Shown one piece after another: positions 37,602 to 47,922 of a stretch of DNA of 64,000 bases. Location of the stretch: assembly GCA_028456385.1 (NCBI GenBank), contig JALNQF010000190.1:1-64000 (forward strand), given 5' to 3'. Origin of the DNA: Ophiosphaerella korrae (Eukaryota > Ascomycota > Dothideomycetes > Pleosporales > Phaeosphaeriaceae). The stretch's first letter is position 1, and each line of letters starts with the position of its first letter. The position numbers were made by a program, and so were the translations under genes. The notes beneath the pieces were generated by a model. It did no database searches. It had not been told where the DNA came from and worked only from the letters and a program-made list of their open reading frames with translations.

Positions 37602-38903
37602 GCACTGTACATATTCCGAAGATCATTGAGCTTGAAGGTGGCAACGAGTACAAGGAGGGCAGAGGAATCGGTAAAGTGAGATTGATTGAAAATGTGGCGT
37701 TTTGGTGGCGCATCGCTAGCAGTTGGTGGCTTTTAGCGTCAGCAAAAACTTTTGAAAGCACCTCCGTACAGCAGTAGACTAAGATAGAGGCAAAACTACG
37801 CGCACGATGAAGTTGAAGGGTCCAAAAGCCTTTGATGGCGTGCACAAGAAAGCGCCAACACATAAGAAAGGAACATTGCACAAGCCCATATGTACCCCAT
37901 AACGCTCGCGCAATCCCGGCTAGTATTACCATGCCAAGCTTAAACACGAGGCCGGACTTCCGGACCCAACACGCCCAATGGTCCTGGATTCCAACAACAA
38001 GCAAGGGACCGGGATTGCTGGCCGCTTTTCCCTAGATCCCATTCCTCTGGGTCGCATCATTGGCTGGTTTTCTTCTGGAATAAGTAGCCGGCCCCCCCCC
38101 CCTCCCCCGCATTCTCACGCCAATTGGCCGGTGCCTATCAAGAATCCTTCGCGCAGCATGGAACAGTAAACGGTAATTTTATTCGCTGACTTCGCTTCAT
38201 CATACTCAAACCATTCCCTGTGCAGATTCGCTTGGACCCTTCTGTGCTAGCTCTCGCAACATGCTACCGCCAACGTTCGACGCGGCAATTGTAAGAAAGC
38301 TGATTGGTACGGGTGGTGCGGCTCAGCCGCTGTTGCAAAGGATCTACATGCAGGTATTCGTGGAAATTTAGACATTGATGTGAAGGATCGAGGACCGGAG
38401 TTCTCTCATCATTCATTGGTCGGGACTGGGAAGCAGTGTGTGTGTTGGACCCCAGGTTATGCTTCCTTTCCATCAAATCATACCTCAATTCGAGGTCAGA
38501 TGGTTCACAATCAGTGATGGTGATCTACAGAGACGTCTAATTTAGATGAAGAAGGAAGAGACTACTTGGAATACAGCTTTCAAGCATAGGAAAGCCAGAT
38601 TGCTATGACCACATATATTCTTATCCGCTCATCGGTCACACAAGGTGTATAGCCAAGACCGTATATGCCGCATCCTGCAGTTGGTCCTTCGAACCCAAAC
38701 TTCCCACGAGCCGTCTAACAAGCCGTCTTGTCGCGGGTCTTGGGGAGCTTTACCAATGGCTTGGGAAGGTTGGCTACCGCAGGGATGTGTTTATAGTGAG
38801 CAAAGCGCGCCCGCTGTTGATGCCTCTAGGCCTAAGTCCTTTTCTGACCTCTTGGAGTCCTTCGTACTTCTCTCACACTCAACTCTCAAATCCAATCTGA
38901 GCC
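37602..38903. other. Upstream region of the transporter gene, no supported gene
   Basis: No domain-bearing ORF. A homopolymer run of C interrupted by one T lies near 38092-38107. The last few hundred bases, pyrimidine-rich near 38865-38885, are the presumed promoter and 5' UTR of the transporter. Confidence 0.4.
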
Positions 38904-40620
38904 ATGCCTCCCGCGGTCATCCTAGTCGAGGAAAGCATCATCGAGAGGCTCGTCGCCAACGACCATATAAAATGGTGGAACAAACCCAACCTCCGTCGCC
39001 TCTACTTTTTCCTCGTTCCTTTCTGTATCTCCATTGAGTCAACCAGTGGATTCGACAAGTAAGCAAGTTCTCCCCTGTGTTGTGTATCGTTTGGCTGACG
39101 GCCCCTTCGCTCTATGATGAACGGCCTGCAAGCACTAAAATATTGGATCTCTTACATGGACAATCCAAGCCCCGCTATGTTGGGATTCCTTACTTCTAGT
39201 TACGCGATCGGAGCCATCACCGCCGTTCCCTTCGTTTCACTTGTGACAGATCATCTCGGAAGAAGGATGAGTATCGTTTTCGGGTCTTGTATTATGGTCA
39301 TCGGTGCGATCATGCAGGGTCTCGCCCAGAACGGTAAGTCATGGCCAAGTAAAGCTTATGGGCGCATTCTAACAATGATGAAGTCGGAATGTTTGCCTTT
39401 GCGAGATGTGTGCTTGGCCACGGCATTGTGTACGCTATCGTGTCTGGCTCTGCCCTTCTTGGTGAGCTTGGACATCCTAAGGAACGACCATTCCTCGGTA
39501 GTATGTTCAATGCCTTTTATGGCGTAGGCGCTGTTTTGGGTGCTGGCATTGTTGTTCGAACGATCGAAATCCGGAATGATTGGAGCTGGCGCCTTCCATC
39601 TATCCTCCAAGCTCTGCCATCTATCATCCAAATCGTCTTCGCTTGGACCGTTCCAGAGTCCCCTCGCTGGCTTGTATCGAAAGATCGTAGCGAAGAAGCG
39701 CTTGAGGTCTTGATCAAGTACCACGCGGAAGGCGATGCTTCCCAAGAGCTTCCACACCTCGAGCTCGCCGAAATCCGAAAGGCGCTGGAGATTGAAAACT
39801 CATCTCGTGCTCGTGGGTGGGGAGAACTTTTCCAGACTAAAGGCATGCGACACCGAGCTGCTGTTGCTTGTGGACTCGGCCTGTTTACACAATTCAGCGG
39901 GAATACGCTTATTAGCCAGTACCTTATACAGATTCTGAGAAAGATTGGTATTACTAATGGCCATATCCAAGTGCGCTTCAATGTTGGGATGGAGTCCTGG
40001 GGCTTTCTTACAGCTTTGATCATCGCCGTCATTGCCCCTAGATATCCAAGACGAAGGATGTATATGCTTACTGCGATCCTTCTGCTTATGATTTACTCCG
40101 GTTGGACCGCTGCCCAGGCGCGTTACAAGATGTCTCCGTCATCTGGTACAGGAATCGCTGTGCTTGTCCTAATATTCCTCTATAAGCCCGCCTATGCTAT
40201 TGGGTATAACGCGTTGACCTATGTTTATCTGGTAAGCATATTTGCATTTTTCTATTTCTTGCACCCACTGATTTAGCCGTGCAATAGGTCGAACTCTGGC
40301 CATACTATGTTCGAACAAAGGGCATTAGTTTCTTCCAGCTGTTCGGGCGTCTGGCCAACATGTTTGGTTCTCAGGTAAACCCTATTGGCCTAGCTGAGCT
40401 GGACTGGAAATACCTTATTGTGTATGTGGCATGGTTATGCGTTGAGGTGGTCTTTATCTGGTTCTTGTTCCCAGAAACATATGGTAAGACGTTAGAAGAG
40501 CTCACGTTCTTGTTTGAGTCGGAGCAACAGGGTGCGAATGAGCTGGCAGCTACTACAGCGAAGATTATCGAAGACCCTCGTATAATAGAGGTCCGAGAGA
40601 CGGTCGAGAAGCAGGCCTAA
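38904..40620 (+). CDS. MFS sugar transporter (lactose/hexose permease type), three introns
   Basis: Exons 38904-39058, 39110-39333, 39384-40231 and 40288-40620 join in phase to 519 residues, the usual length. Family marks: SMMNGLQAL in TM1 region (53-61), a DHLGRR loop (99-104), PESPRWL (217-223), an SGN line before TM7, VELWPYYVRTKG and PETYGKTLEEL (471-481) at the end. It would import a sugar by proton symport at the plasma membrane; substrate is not deducible. Oddities: the second GRR loop is degenerate (APRYPRRR), and intron 1 has a GTAAGC donor and CTGAC branch but the acceptor reads CG, not AG, at 39108-39109. It converges with the large kinase gene, 165 bp apart. Confidence 0.8.
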
Positions 40621-40785
40621 ATAAGCTTGTCCTTTATATAGCCGTTCAAAATTGTCTAGCAAATTAGAATGCTAAAAACCCGTTCCGAGTTCAAACCGGA
40701 AATCTCTATTATAATCGCAATTACCCCAGAAGATATGTACATTTTTAACGGGCATCTTTGTACAGCCGCGCGGGATGAATTGCTT

Positions 40786-43700
40786 TCACACTGCAAGGCT
40801 AGCTCTAAAAGCTTCAAATCTATCCGACTCGGCTTGCAGTTTCTTCAGATGCTGCTTCTTTTGTTCTTCTCGTCGATGTACTTGCTCCTTAATCTAAACA
40901 GAACGAATCGTTAACCAAGCATGACACAAAGCCCGTTAGGTTGGATGGATAAAACTGACCTTTAGCTTTGTTTGAAGCATCTTATCCTCCTCACCTAGCG
41001 CTTGATACAACGCCTCCATCGTTTGCAGACATGCCAGGTGTAGCTCGGAATGAGCATAGTTCGTCTCATGCCACTTCTCTGTTCGAGCCAAGGCCATTCT
41101 GCCTTGACCGACAGCATGCCCAAAATCCCTCGTGGCAGTCTTCAGCCTGATGTCTTGGATAAAAGTCCTTACGAGCCCGGTTTTCTCGAGCTCTCCACTG
41201 GCTTCTCGTGATTCGGAAAACGCAACCGAGCTGGCCTTGCGCAAGAACTTGCGCGCCTCCTCGTGGTTGCCAAGCGCTTCGTACAATTGCACAAGGAAGA
41301 GGACCGCATCAAGGTTATCCCGATCACTTGCGACCACTTTCCGCTGGAGCGCAACTGCTTCATCCAGCCGGCTCTGCTTGAATCGAAGGTAGGCCCGCGC
41401 TGGATAGGGGATATCGCGTTCATCGTCGCCCTCGTTGAAGACGTGTTGGCACGTCTCTTGCATGAGGTCAATCATCCCATCGGCCTCGTCCATCTTGCTG
41501 GCATCGACGAGAACCCGCGCCAGGGCTGCCATGGTCTGCAGCGTGGCCTCTTCTCCGATACCCAAGCTCGCGAGCCTGAAGTCCATGGCGCGCCGGCCAA
41601 AACCCTCAGCCTCGTTCCACCGGCCTTGCTTGCTGCACGACTTGATCAACAAGTCGAGCAGAACGCACGCCTCCTCGCGCTCCTCGGGATGTTCCATCTC
41701 CATGAAGCGCAGCACATCTTGCTGCACTAGTTCTGCCTCAGGCCAGAAGCCTAGTGCTGGGAGGATGAAGACGAGGTCCTTCTTAGTGTCGATTGTATCC
41801 TCGTGGTACTCCCCGCGCAACTCCCGCCGCCGCCTCAGTAGCTCGCCCGCCAATTCCAACGCCTCAGTCATATTCTCCTCGGCAAGGGTCACCCGCAACA
41901 GGTCCGCCAGCAAGTCCAACGTTGCGTCAGCTGTATCGCCAAGGACCCGCCGTGTCGATTCAGTCGCCACCCGGTAGTGGGCCACTGCCTCAGAGTTGCG
42001 GTCCGTCTGCTCGCAGACGTAGCCTAGAAAAGCAGCCGCCAGCCGCGCCGGCTTTGAGTCGGCTGCTGCAGCTGCGAGCACCTCGCGCGCCAGTGGCTCC
42101 GCAGCAGCGTAGTCAGCTACACCGATGTGCAGTCTCGCTAGGGCGCACATGGACGTTAGCATGTCTAACGTCGCAACACCGCCGGCGTTTGCTCTTTCCC
42201 GCTCGAGCGAGGCAGCGTACAAACGACGCGCCTCGTCCAGTTCGCCTCGCAGTTCCTTGCACGTAGCTTGGATGTACAGCGCCAGAGAGACCATTCCATC
42301 GTTGGTCTCGGGCACGTGGCTGGAGATGTGCAGGAGCCGCCCGGCTTGCACCTCGCTCTCGTCGAGCTGCCGTGCCCGCAACAGGGCTGTGCACAGGTCC
42401 TCTACGGCTTTGCCGGTGTGGACGTGGATCTCGCCGTGGGATCGAACGGCAGAGGCGACACGGCGCTGGAAGAGGTCGATGGCTTCAGCGGACTTGGCTG
42501 CGAAGGACAGCGTCAGGCCGAGCTGGCGCTCCGCGTTGAGAGTGGTCTGATGATCATCGCCGAGCATGGCACGATACGCAAGAACGGCTTCCTGGCCATA
42601 GGCTTCGGACTTTTCGACCTGCTCTTGGCTTCTGAGAGCCTCGCAAAGGGCAGTCTTGACATCTGCTAGCTCCAAGGCGTCACAGGGAGAGGACTGCTCG
42701 AGAATATTCAGCACCTGTTCTTGGAGAAGACTCGCCTGGGCCCAGCTTCCGCACTTGCCCAACGCGGTGGCTAGGTTACGCTTTTGCTTGGTCGTGACCA
42801 GGTGCTCAGGACCTATGGTGGATTGGAGATGGTCCACCAGCTTCTGTAGCGACTGGGCCTCCTTTTCCCACAAACGACGCAGTCTGTAGTGGGCGGCAAG
42901 CTGTTCCAGCACCGCATGAGTAGCGTGGGACTTTCGCTTTCCGTGGATCTCGAGGCAGGTTTCGAGCACGTTGGTTAAGATAGGCTCCGAAATCTCGTGC
43001 TGTCGGCAAAGATCCAATCCTGCTGCTAGGTCGATGAGAGCATGAAAGACCTCGAAGAATTCCTTGGGTTTTACGGCACGCAGCCTGCGCGGCAGCAACT
43101 CTGTTAACTTGGCCGCTGCTTCAAATTTCTGGGTTCGGCAATAGTCTAGGACGAGACTTGCCTTGAGGTAAAACAAAGGTCGGGAGAAGTCCAGGGTAAC
43201 GTCACCCTCGCTGCCGTCGGAGAAGATCTGGTCCTGATAGATTCGGTCGTAGAGCTCCAGCGCTGCTTCTTGGATCTTGACCGCCTCTTCATGCCTCCCG
43301 AGCTGCGACTCTGTGCTCGCACGCGCAGTCTCTACTTTGAGTGTGACGGGGTGATTGCGACCGAAGGTATCCAAGGCATTGAGAGAGACGGCAAGAGCGT
43401 AATCATGTGCTTCTTGAATCCGTCCAAGAGAAGATGAGATGTAGATATTGTCGATCATAGACTCGAACAAGTCGACGTGGTCCGGAGGCAGCTGGGCCTG
43501 GCGTTGGGCGAGGACGGTTTGGTGCAGCTCTCCTGCTTCCTCGATCTTACTCTGATAACTGAGTACGTTATACAGTACTGTGGTGGTGCGCAAGGTAGTT
43601 GGGTGTGTTTCCCCCAGTCTCTTTCTCTGCAGCTCGAGAGTGTTCCTCAGCTTCACTTCTCTCTCGGCAGCCGATTCGATACCGTCGCCGACAGAAAGCT

Positions 43701-46700
43701 CTGTTTCTTCCCGTTCGAGCTTGAGCTTTTCCAGCGTCGCCTGCAGATTAGCCGTAGCCTGTCTGTTCTCGTCTGAGTCCTCAGGAGCAATTGGATGATC
43801 ACCCAGCCATTTCTCGAGGGCATCCGGGCTGTTTCCCTGCACGGCGACGTCCCTGACTATCTGCAGCTTCACGTACTCGTGCAGTTGTTTCAGCTCCTGA
43901 AGATAGCCGTCGTCTTCTCCTGCTTGCTCCAACTCCTCCACGCCCTCTAGCAGTGCCCCGGGCGTGCGCTTCTCCCGGTCCCCGACAAACATGCGCTGCC
44001 CCTGCTGCTCAACAAGCTCCACCACCCTCTGCCTGTTCCCCAGCTCCACCGCGACATGCAGCCTTGTCCTGCCATGGCCCGGGTCGCCCTTGTCGAGCAA
44101 CGTGAGGATAATGTCTTCCAGTCCAAGCCGCCACTGATACAGCTCCTCCTTGTCCAGCGACTTGCCGCTCCACGCGTAGGAGCGCTGCTGCGGCCGCCGC
44201 CCCGCGTCCACGGCCATGCCCAGAAGCCAGTCCAGCATGCCGCCCGGCCCAATGCGCGCGCCCGCCTGCAGCAACGCGAGCACCGCAGGGGCGTTGCCCG
44301 CACCGACGGCCATGGCGAGCGGCGGCACATCCCCCACGGCCGCGTTGACCAGCGCCCGCACACGCGCGTGCTCCAGCAGGTGGAAGAGGACGTGCATGCC
44401 GCGCACCGTGGCCCGCCCCATGGCCGCCGAGTGCAGGATGGTGTGCGAGCCCAAGTCGACGGCCGCGCCGCGCGCCAGCAGCAGGTCGACAGTGGCTCCG
44501 TCGCACGTCGCGGACCCCACGGCAGCCTCGAGCGGCGTCCTGCCATCCCACCGCGTCTCCAGCGGCGCCCCACGGTCTAGCAGCAGCCGCACCGCCGCCA
44601 CGTCGCCCAGCCCTACGGCGACAAACAGCAGCGGGATGCGCGCACCGCCCGCCACCAGCGGCGCATCCACAGCGAGCGCCCGGCCCGCGACGCGCGCATC
44701 CAGCACGGCGCCGGCAACTGCAGCGCTGCCGGCCTGCAGCGACGCGGCCAGCACGGCAGCGTCCAGCGGCAACAGGCCATCCTCGAGCAGGCGGCGCACA
44801 ATGGCGGCAGCCGCGGCGTCGCGGCGCTTGACGACCGTGTTGGTGACGGCCATGGGCTCTTCGCCGCGGCCGAAGCGGGCGCGGCGGGCAACAAGGGCGG
44901 CAACGGGCTCAAGGCCCAGCCAGCAGGGCGCGCGGGCGACGGCGTGGGACAGCGGCGTGGCGCCGTCGGCGTCCTCGTCGTTGACGGCGGCTGCGCCCGT
45001 GCCCAGCACAAAGCCGAGCGTCGACTCCAGCGCACGCGGGGCTGCGGCGCCGTGGATGAGCAGCGGCAGCAGGGCGTCGTGCGGGTGGGCGAGGTCGAAG
45101 AGGCCCAGCGGCGGCACGCGGGGCGCCGTCCAGAGCGACTCGCGATAGGCCCGCTCCCGGCCGAGCAGCGACGGGAGCAGGTGGTCGAGGCGCAGGGCGA
45201 CGGCCAGAGGATACGTGCCTGCGGTCCAGCCCGTGGCCTCGACGCCCAGCCTGGCCTGGAGGCGCAGAAAGGCGTCGACGAGCGCGGCGTTGTTGGTCGC
45301 GATGGCGACTTCCAGCGGCGTGCCCGCCACCATGCAGCCGCCCATCAGGATCCCCGGCTCCGGTATGCGTTCCAGCAAGCCCTCCTGCCCGCCTGCAGCG
45401 GCAGCCAGGAGCTCGAGGGCGACGCCAGCCTCCGCGGGCGCGAGCTGCCCCAGCCAGTGCAGCGGCGTGGCCCGCGCGCGGCCGCCTGGCAGCATCGAGA
45501 CGTGTCTGCCGAGAAGCCATCGAAGCACGTCGAGATGGGCGCCGCGACAGGCGGCGACAAGCAGATCCTGTCCCCATGCCCCCGTGGGCGCCGTTGCTGC
45601 AGCACGGGCGAACAACAGCTCCACCAGCGGCAGGAGGCCGAGACGGGCTGCTACGACCAGCAGGTTGCCCTGCATCTGGGGCGCACTGTCGTCCTCCACC
45701 ACACATGGCATGCACTCGAGGTGCTCGGCGCACAGGCTCCCAATTTCTTGCAGCTTGGCGTGCGCATCTGCGAGATGAACCGCTCCGAGAACCGTCTCTC
45801 CGTGCTGTTGGATGTCAAATGTCCTCCCGAGTGCGTCTGCCTGGTGCATCTTCTCATACAACCGGAGCCGCTCCGCAAAGTACGTCCGGCTGTCGAGCTG
45901 CGACAGAGACTTCTCGAGCCTGGCGATGGGGTGGTCCATCTCCCACAACGCTGCAGGCACTTCGCCCATGGCACATTCGTGGAGCCTAAAGACAATGGCG
46001 AGCGCTTTGCGGCTGCCCATTCGTGCGGCCTCGGCCAGGATTCCCAGCGACTTGGCAGCGTCGACTTTCTCTGTGCCAACGTTAGATAGATAGCACATGG
46101 CAAGGTCGAATAGAGCCGACCGTTTGTCAACATTCGATGTCGATGTTTCGGCTGCATAGCGGAGCTGGCCAAGCAGGTCGACTTGCACCGCGAGCGGCAT
46201 CTGCGGGATTGCCTGCGTCGTGCCATTTGTTAACGTCCGTCTCAAGCTCGACTGCGGGCGGTGGATTCATACAAATGTTGCCACCGACGAACCGTCAGCT
46301 CCAGAACCGCCAGCTCCAGCAAAAGGCTCAAGCGGCGCGGCCCACTGTTTGTCTTGGGTAGGAGAGAATCCGATTTGTCGCCTGGGACAGTATTTAGTCT
46401 CAGCAGCTACTAGGTTGATAGGAGTTACAACACTGACATCCAGAGATTTTCGCTGAGAGCTTTGTTCTGACGGAAATAGCTAGCAATTTTTTCAATGCCC
46501 TCACGATCGTGCGAATTGTCCCTCAACGATGCCAGAAGAACACGGGATATAATCTGCACAAGCGAGCCGCCTTCGTTTCCATGAACTTCCTTCAAGGAAG
46601 TCATGCTTCGCAAGAGCAGCTCATCTTTCGGTAGGGTATTGAGCCAAGACACGGCCGCCGTGACAGCCTCGCTGCCTATGGTTTCACCTAGACTCTTGTA

Positions 46701-47657
46701 ATATCTCACGCCTCCCAAAATCAAGTCCCAGCAGAGAAGTCCAAACGAGTAAATATCACACTTGAACAGCGCATCTGCCTCCATTGGGACAAAAACATCT
46801 CGACATCGTATCTCCGGGGCATTGTATAACAATGTTCCGAGATAGACTTGGCTTCTTTGCTCCGGCTTGTGAAGATCAATCAGTGAATAGCCAAAGTCGG
46901 ACAGCTTGGCAACATAGGGTCGCCCGTACCCCTCGAAGACTAACGTGTTCTCCATCTTCACATCTCCATGAGCTATGGCGCACTTGTGGAGAGCCTCAAG
47001 TCCGCTCGCAATGTCGTGCATGAGATGAGCCTTGGTGGTAAGGTCCAGCTTCTTGTCGGGGCCGAGGCCCTGGCAAAAGTCCCTCAGCGTCCCGAATGGA
47101 GCAAACTCGGCAACAAGAGAAACTTCGGTGCTGTGCAGAGAGGATTTGGATGCAAATTCAGGTCGATAACCGAGCAGAGTGACGATATTCATGTGAAACT
47201 GCAGTGGCAGATGAGTAAGGATCCGAAGCTCCTTCAAGACTGTGGCCACGGGGCATTGGTGAGCAGACGAGCTCGCCTCGTCCTGTGGATCATCTTTCTG
47301 AAAGATCTTGATCTTCTTGACGGCCACCATGATGGGCTTGCCATCTCTCGTCTCATTGAGTGCACATTTTTCCACGCGGTACGAAGCCCCGTCGCCAACA
47401 TACTTGCCTACTCCATCCCAGCCGCCGTCAAAATCCGTAGCCTTGTAATACCGCAGCTTTGTATAATCCCCTTCGGCCTCAGTCTTGGATCCTAACCGAT
47501 TCCAGCTCAGACTGATTAAATAGGTCCATATGTCAATAGGCTCCAGCTTGCCAGATCTTTTGCCTCCTGAGGTCGTCACCTTCCCGCCCTCACCATGGAC
47601 AGAAACGGAGGTTACTCCAGAGGAAAGCACAGTACGGAGATCCCAGGTAAGACTCAT
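40786..47657 (-). CDS. Protein kinase - Sel1 - ankyrin - TPR repeat protein, 2,229 residues
   Basis: Exons 47657-46438, 46381-46273, 46212-40960 and 40893-40786. Introns of 56, 60 and 66 nt, with GTCAGT, GTATGA and GTCAGT donors, all keep the frame. The kinase lies in about residues 65-400: Gly loop VGDGASYRV (87-95), VAVKK (Lys114), HGDVKMEN (Asp232), DFG (254-256), NAPE (279-282) and DIYSFG, so catalysis looks intact. A Sel1-like part follows (about 460-530), then ankyrin repeats (about 600-1150, e.g. GRTPLEAAV) and a long TPR array (about 1290-2180), ending in a basic coiled tail. No NB-ARC or NACHT domain is seen. Large repeat-bearing kinases fit sensing and signalling in fungal self/non-self or stress response; this is inference. 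It is transcribed away from the HeLo gene across a 265-bp shared region. Confidence 0.8.
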
Positions 47658-47922
47658 CTTGATTTCCCATGCAAGGTTAGGTAGAGAGAAATAGCAGAAC
47701 TAGAAAAAGAACGCTACAGAGATGTGCATGTTCAGCCTGGCACACAACCAGGCTGTCAGAACATGATCCCAGTGGCTGAGGTTCAGCTCGCAAGACACAT
47801 GACAGCTTTGTCAGCCTGTCAAGGGCCGAACAGGAATAGTTAGCGCAGCCACCCCCCGCCTACTCGCGCCTCGGTTTCGTCGCCCCAGCACTCTAATTTC
47901 CAACAACACAACCGACTAACAC
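47658..47922. promoter_or_regulatory. Bidirectional promoter region with inverted repeat
   Basis: The 265 bp between two divergent start codons must hold both promoters. A perfect inverted repeat CAGCCTGG-CACACAA-CCAGGCTG lies at 47733-47755, and the half word CAGCCTG recurs near 47811. C-rich words (CCACCCCCCGCC) lie near 47849-47860, on the HeLo side. The palindrome is a candidate operator; its binding factor is unknown. Confidence 0.5.

Noticed and set aside
37477..38004. 175-codon minus-strand ORF
   Set aside because: Its 3' part is the right arm of the inverted-repeat element and the rest has no domain or splice support.
38645..39037. 130-codon ORF at the 5' end of the transporter locus
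   Set aside because: It overlaps exon 1 of the transporter in another frame; the in-phase exon with intron support is preferred.
40669..40914. 81-codon plus-strand ORF between the transporter and the kinase gene
   Set aside because: It overlaps the last exon and intron of the minus-strand kinase gene, which joins in phase; no domain.
41132..46093. Many long ORFs on the plus strand and in other minus frames under the large kinase gene (up to 381 codons)
   Set aside because: They overlap the ankyrin and TPR coding frame, are rich in Arg, Pro, Ala and Ser as expected from shifted GC-rich codons, and show no domain. They are shadows.
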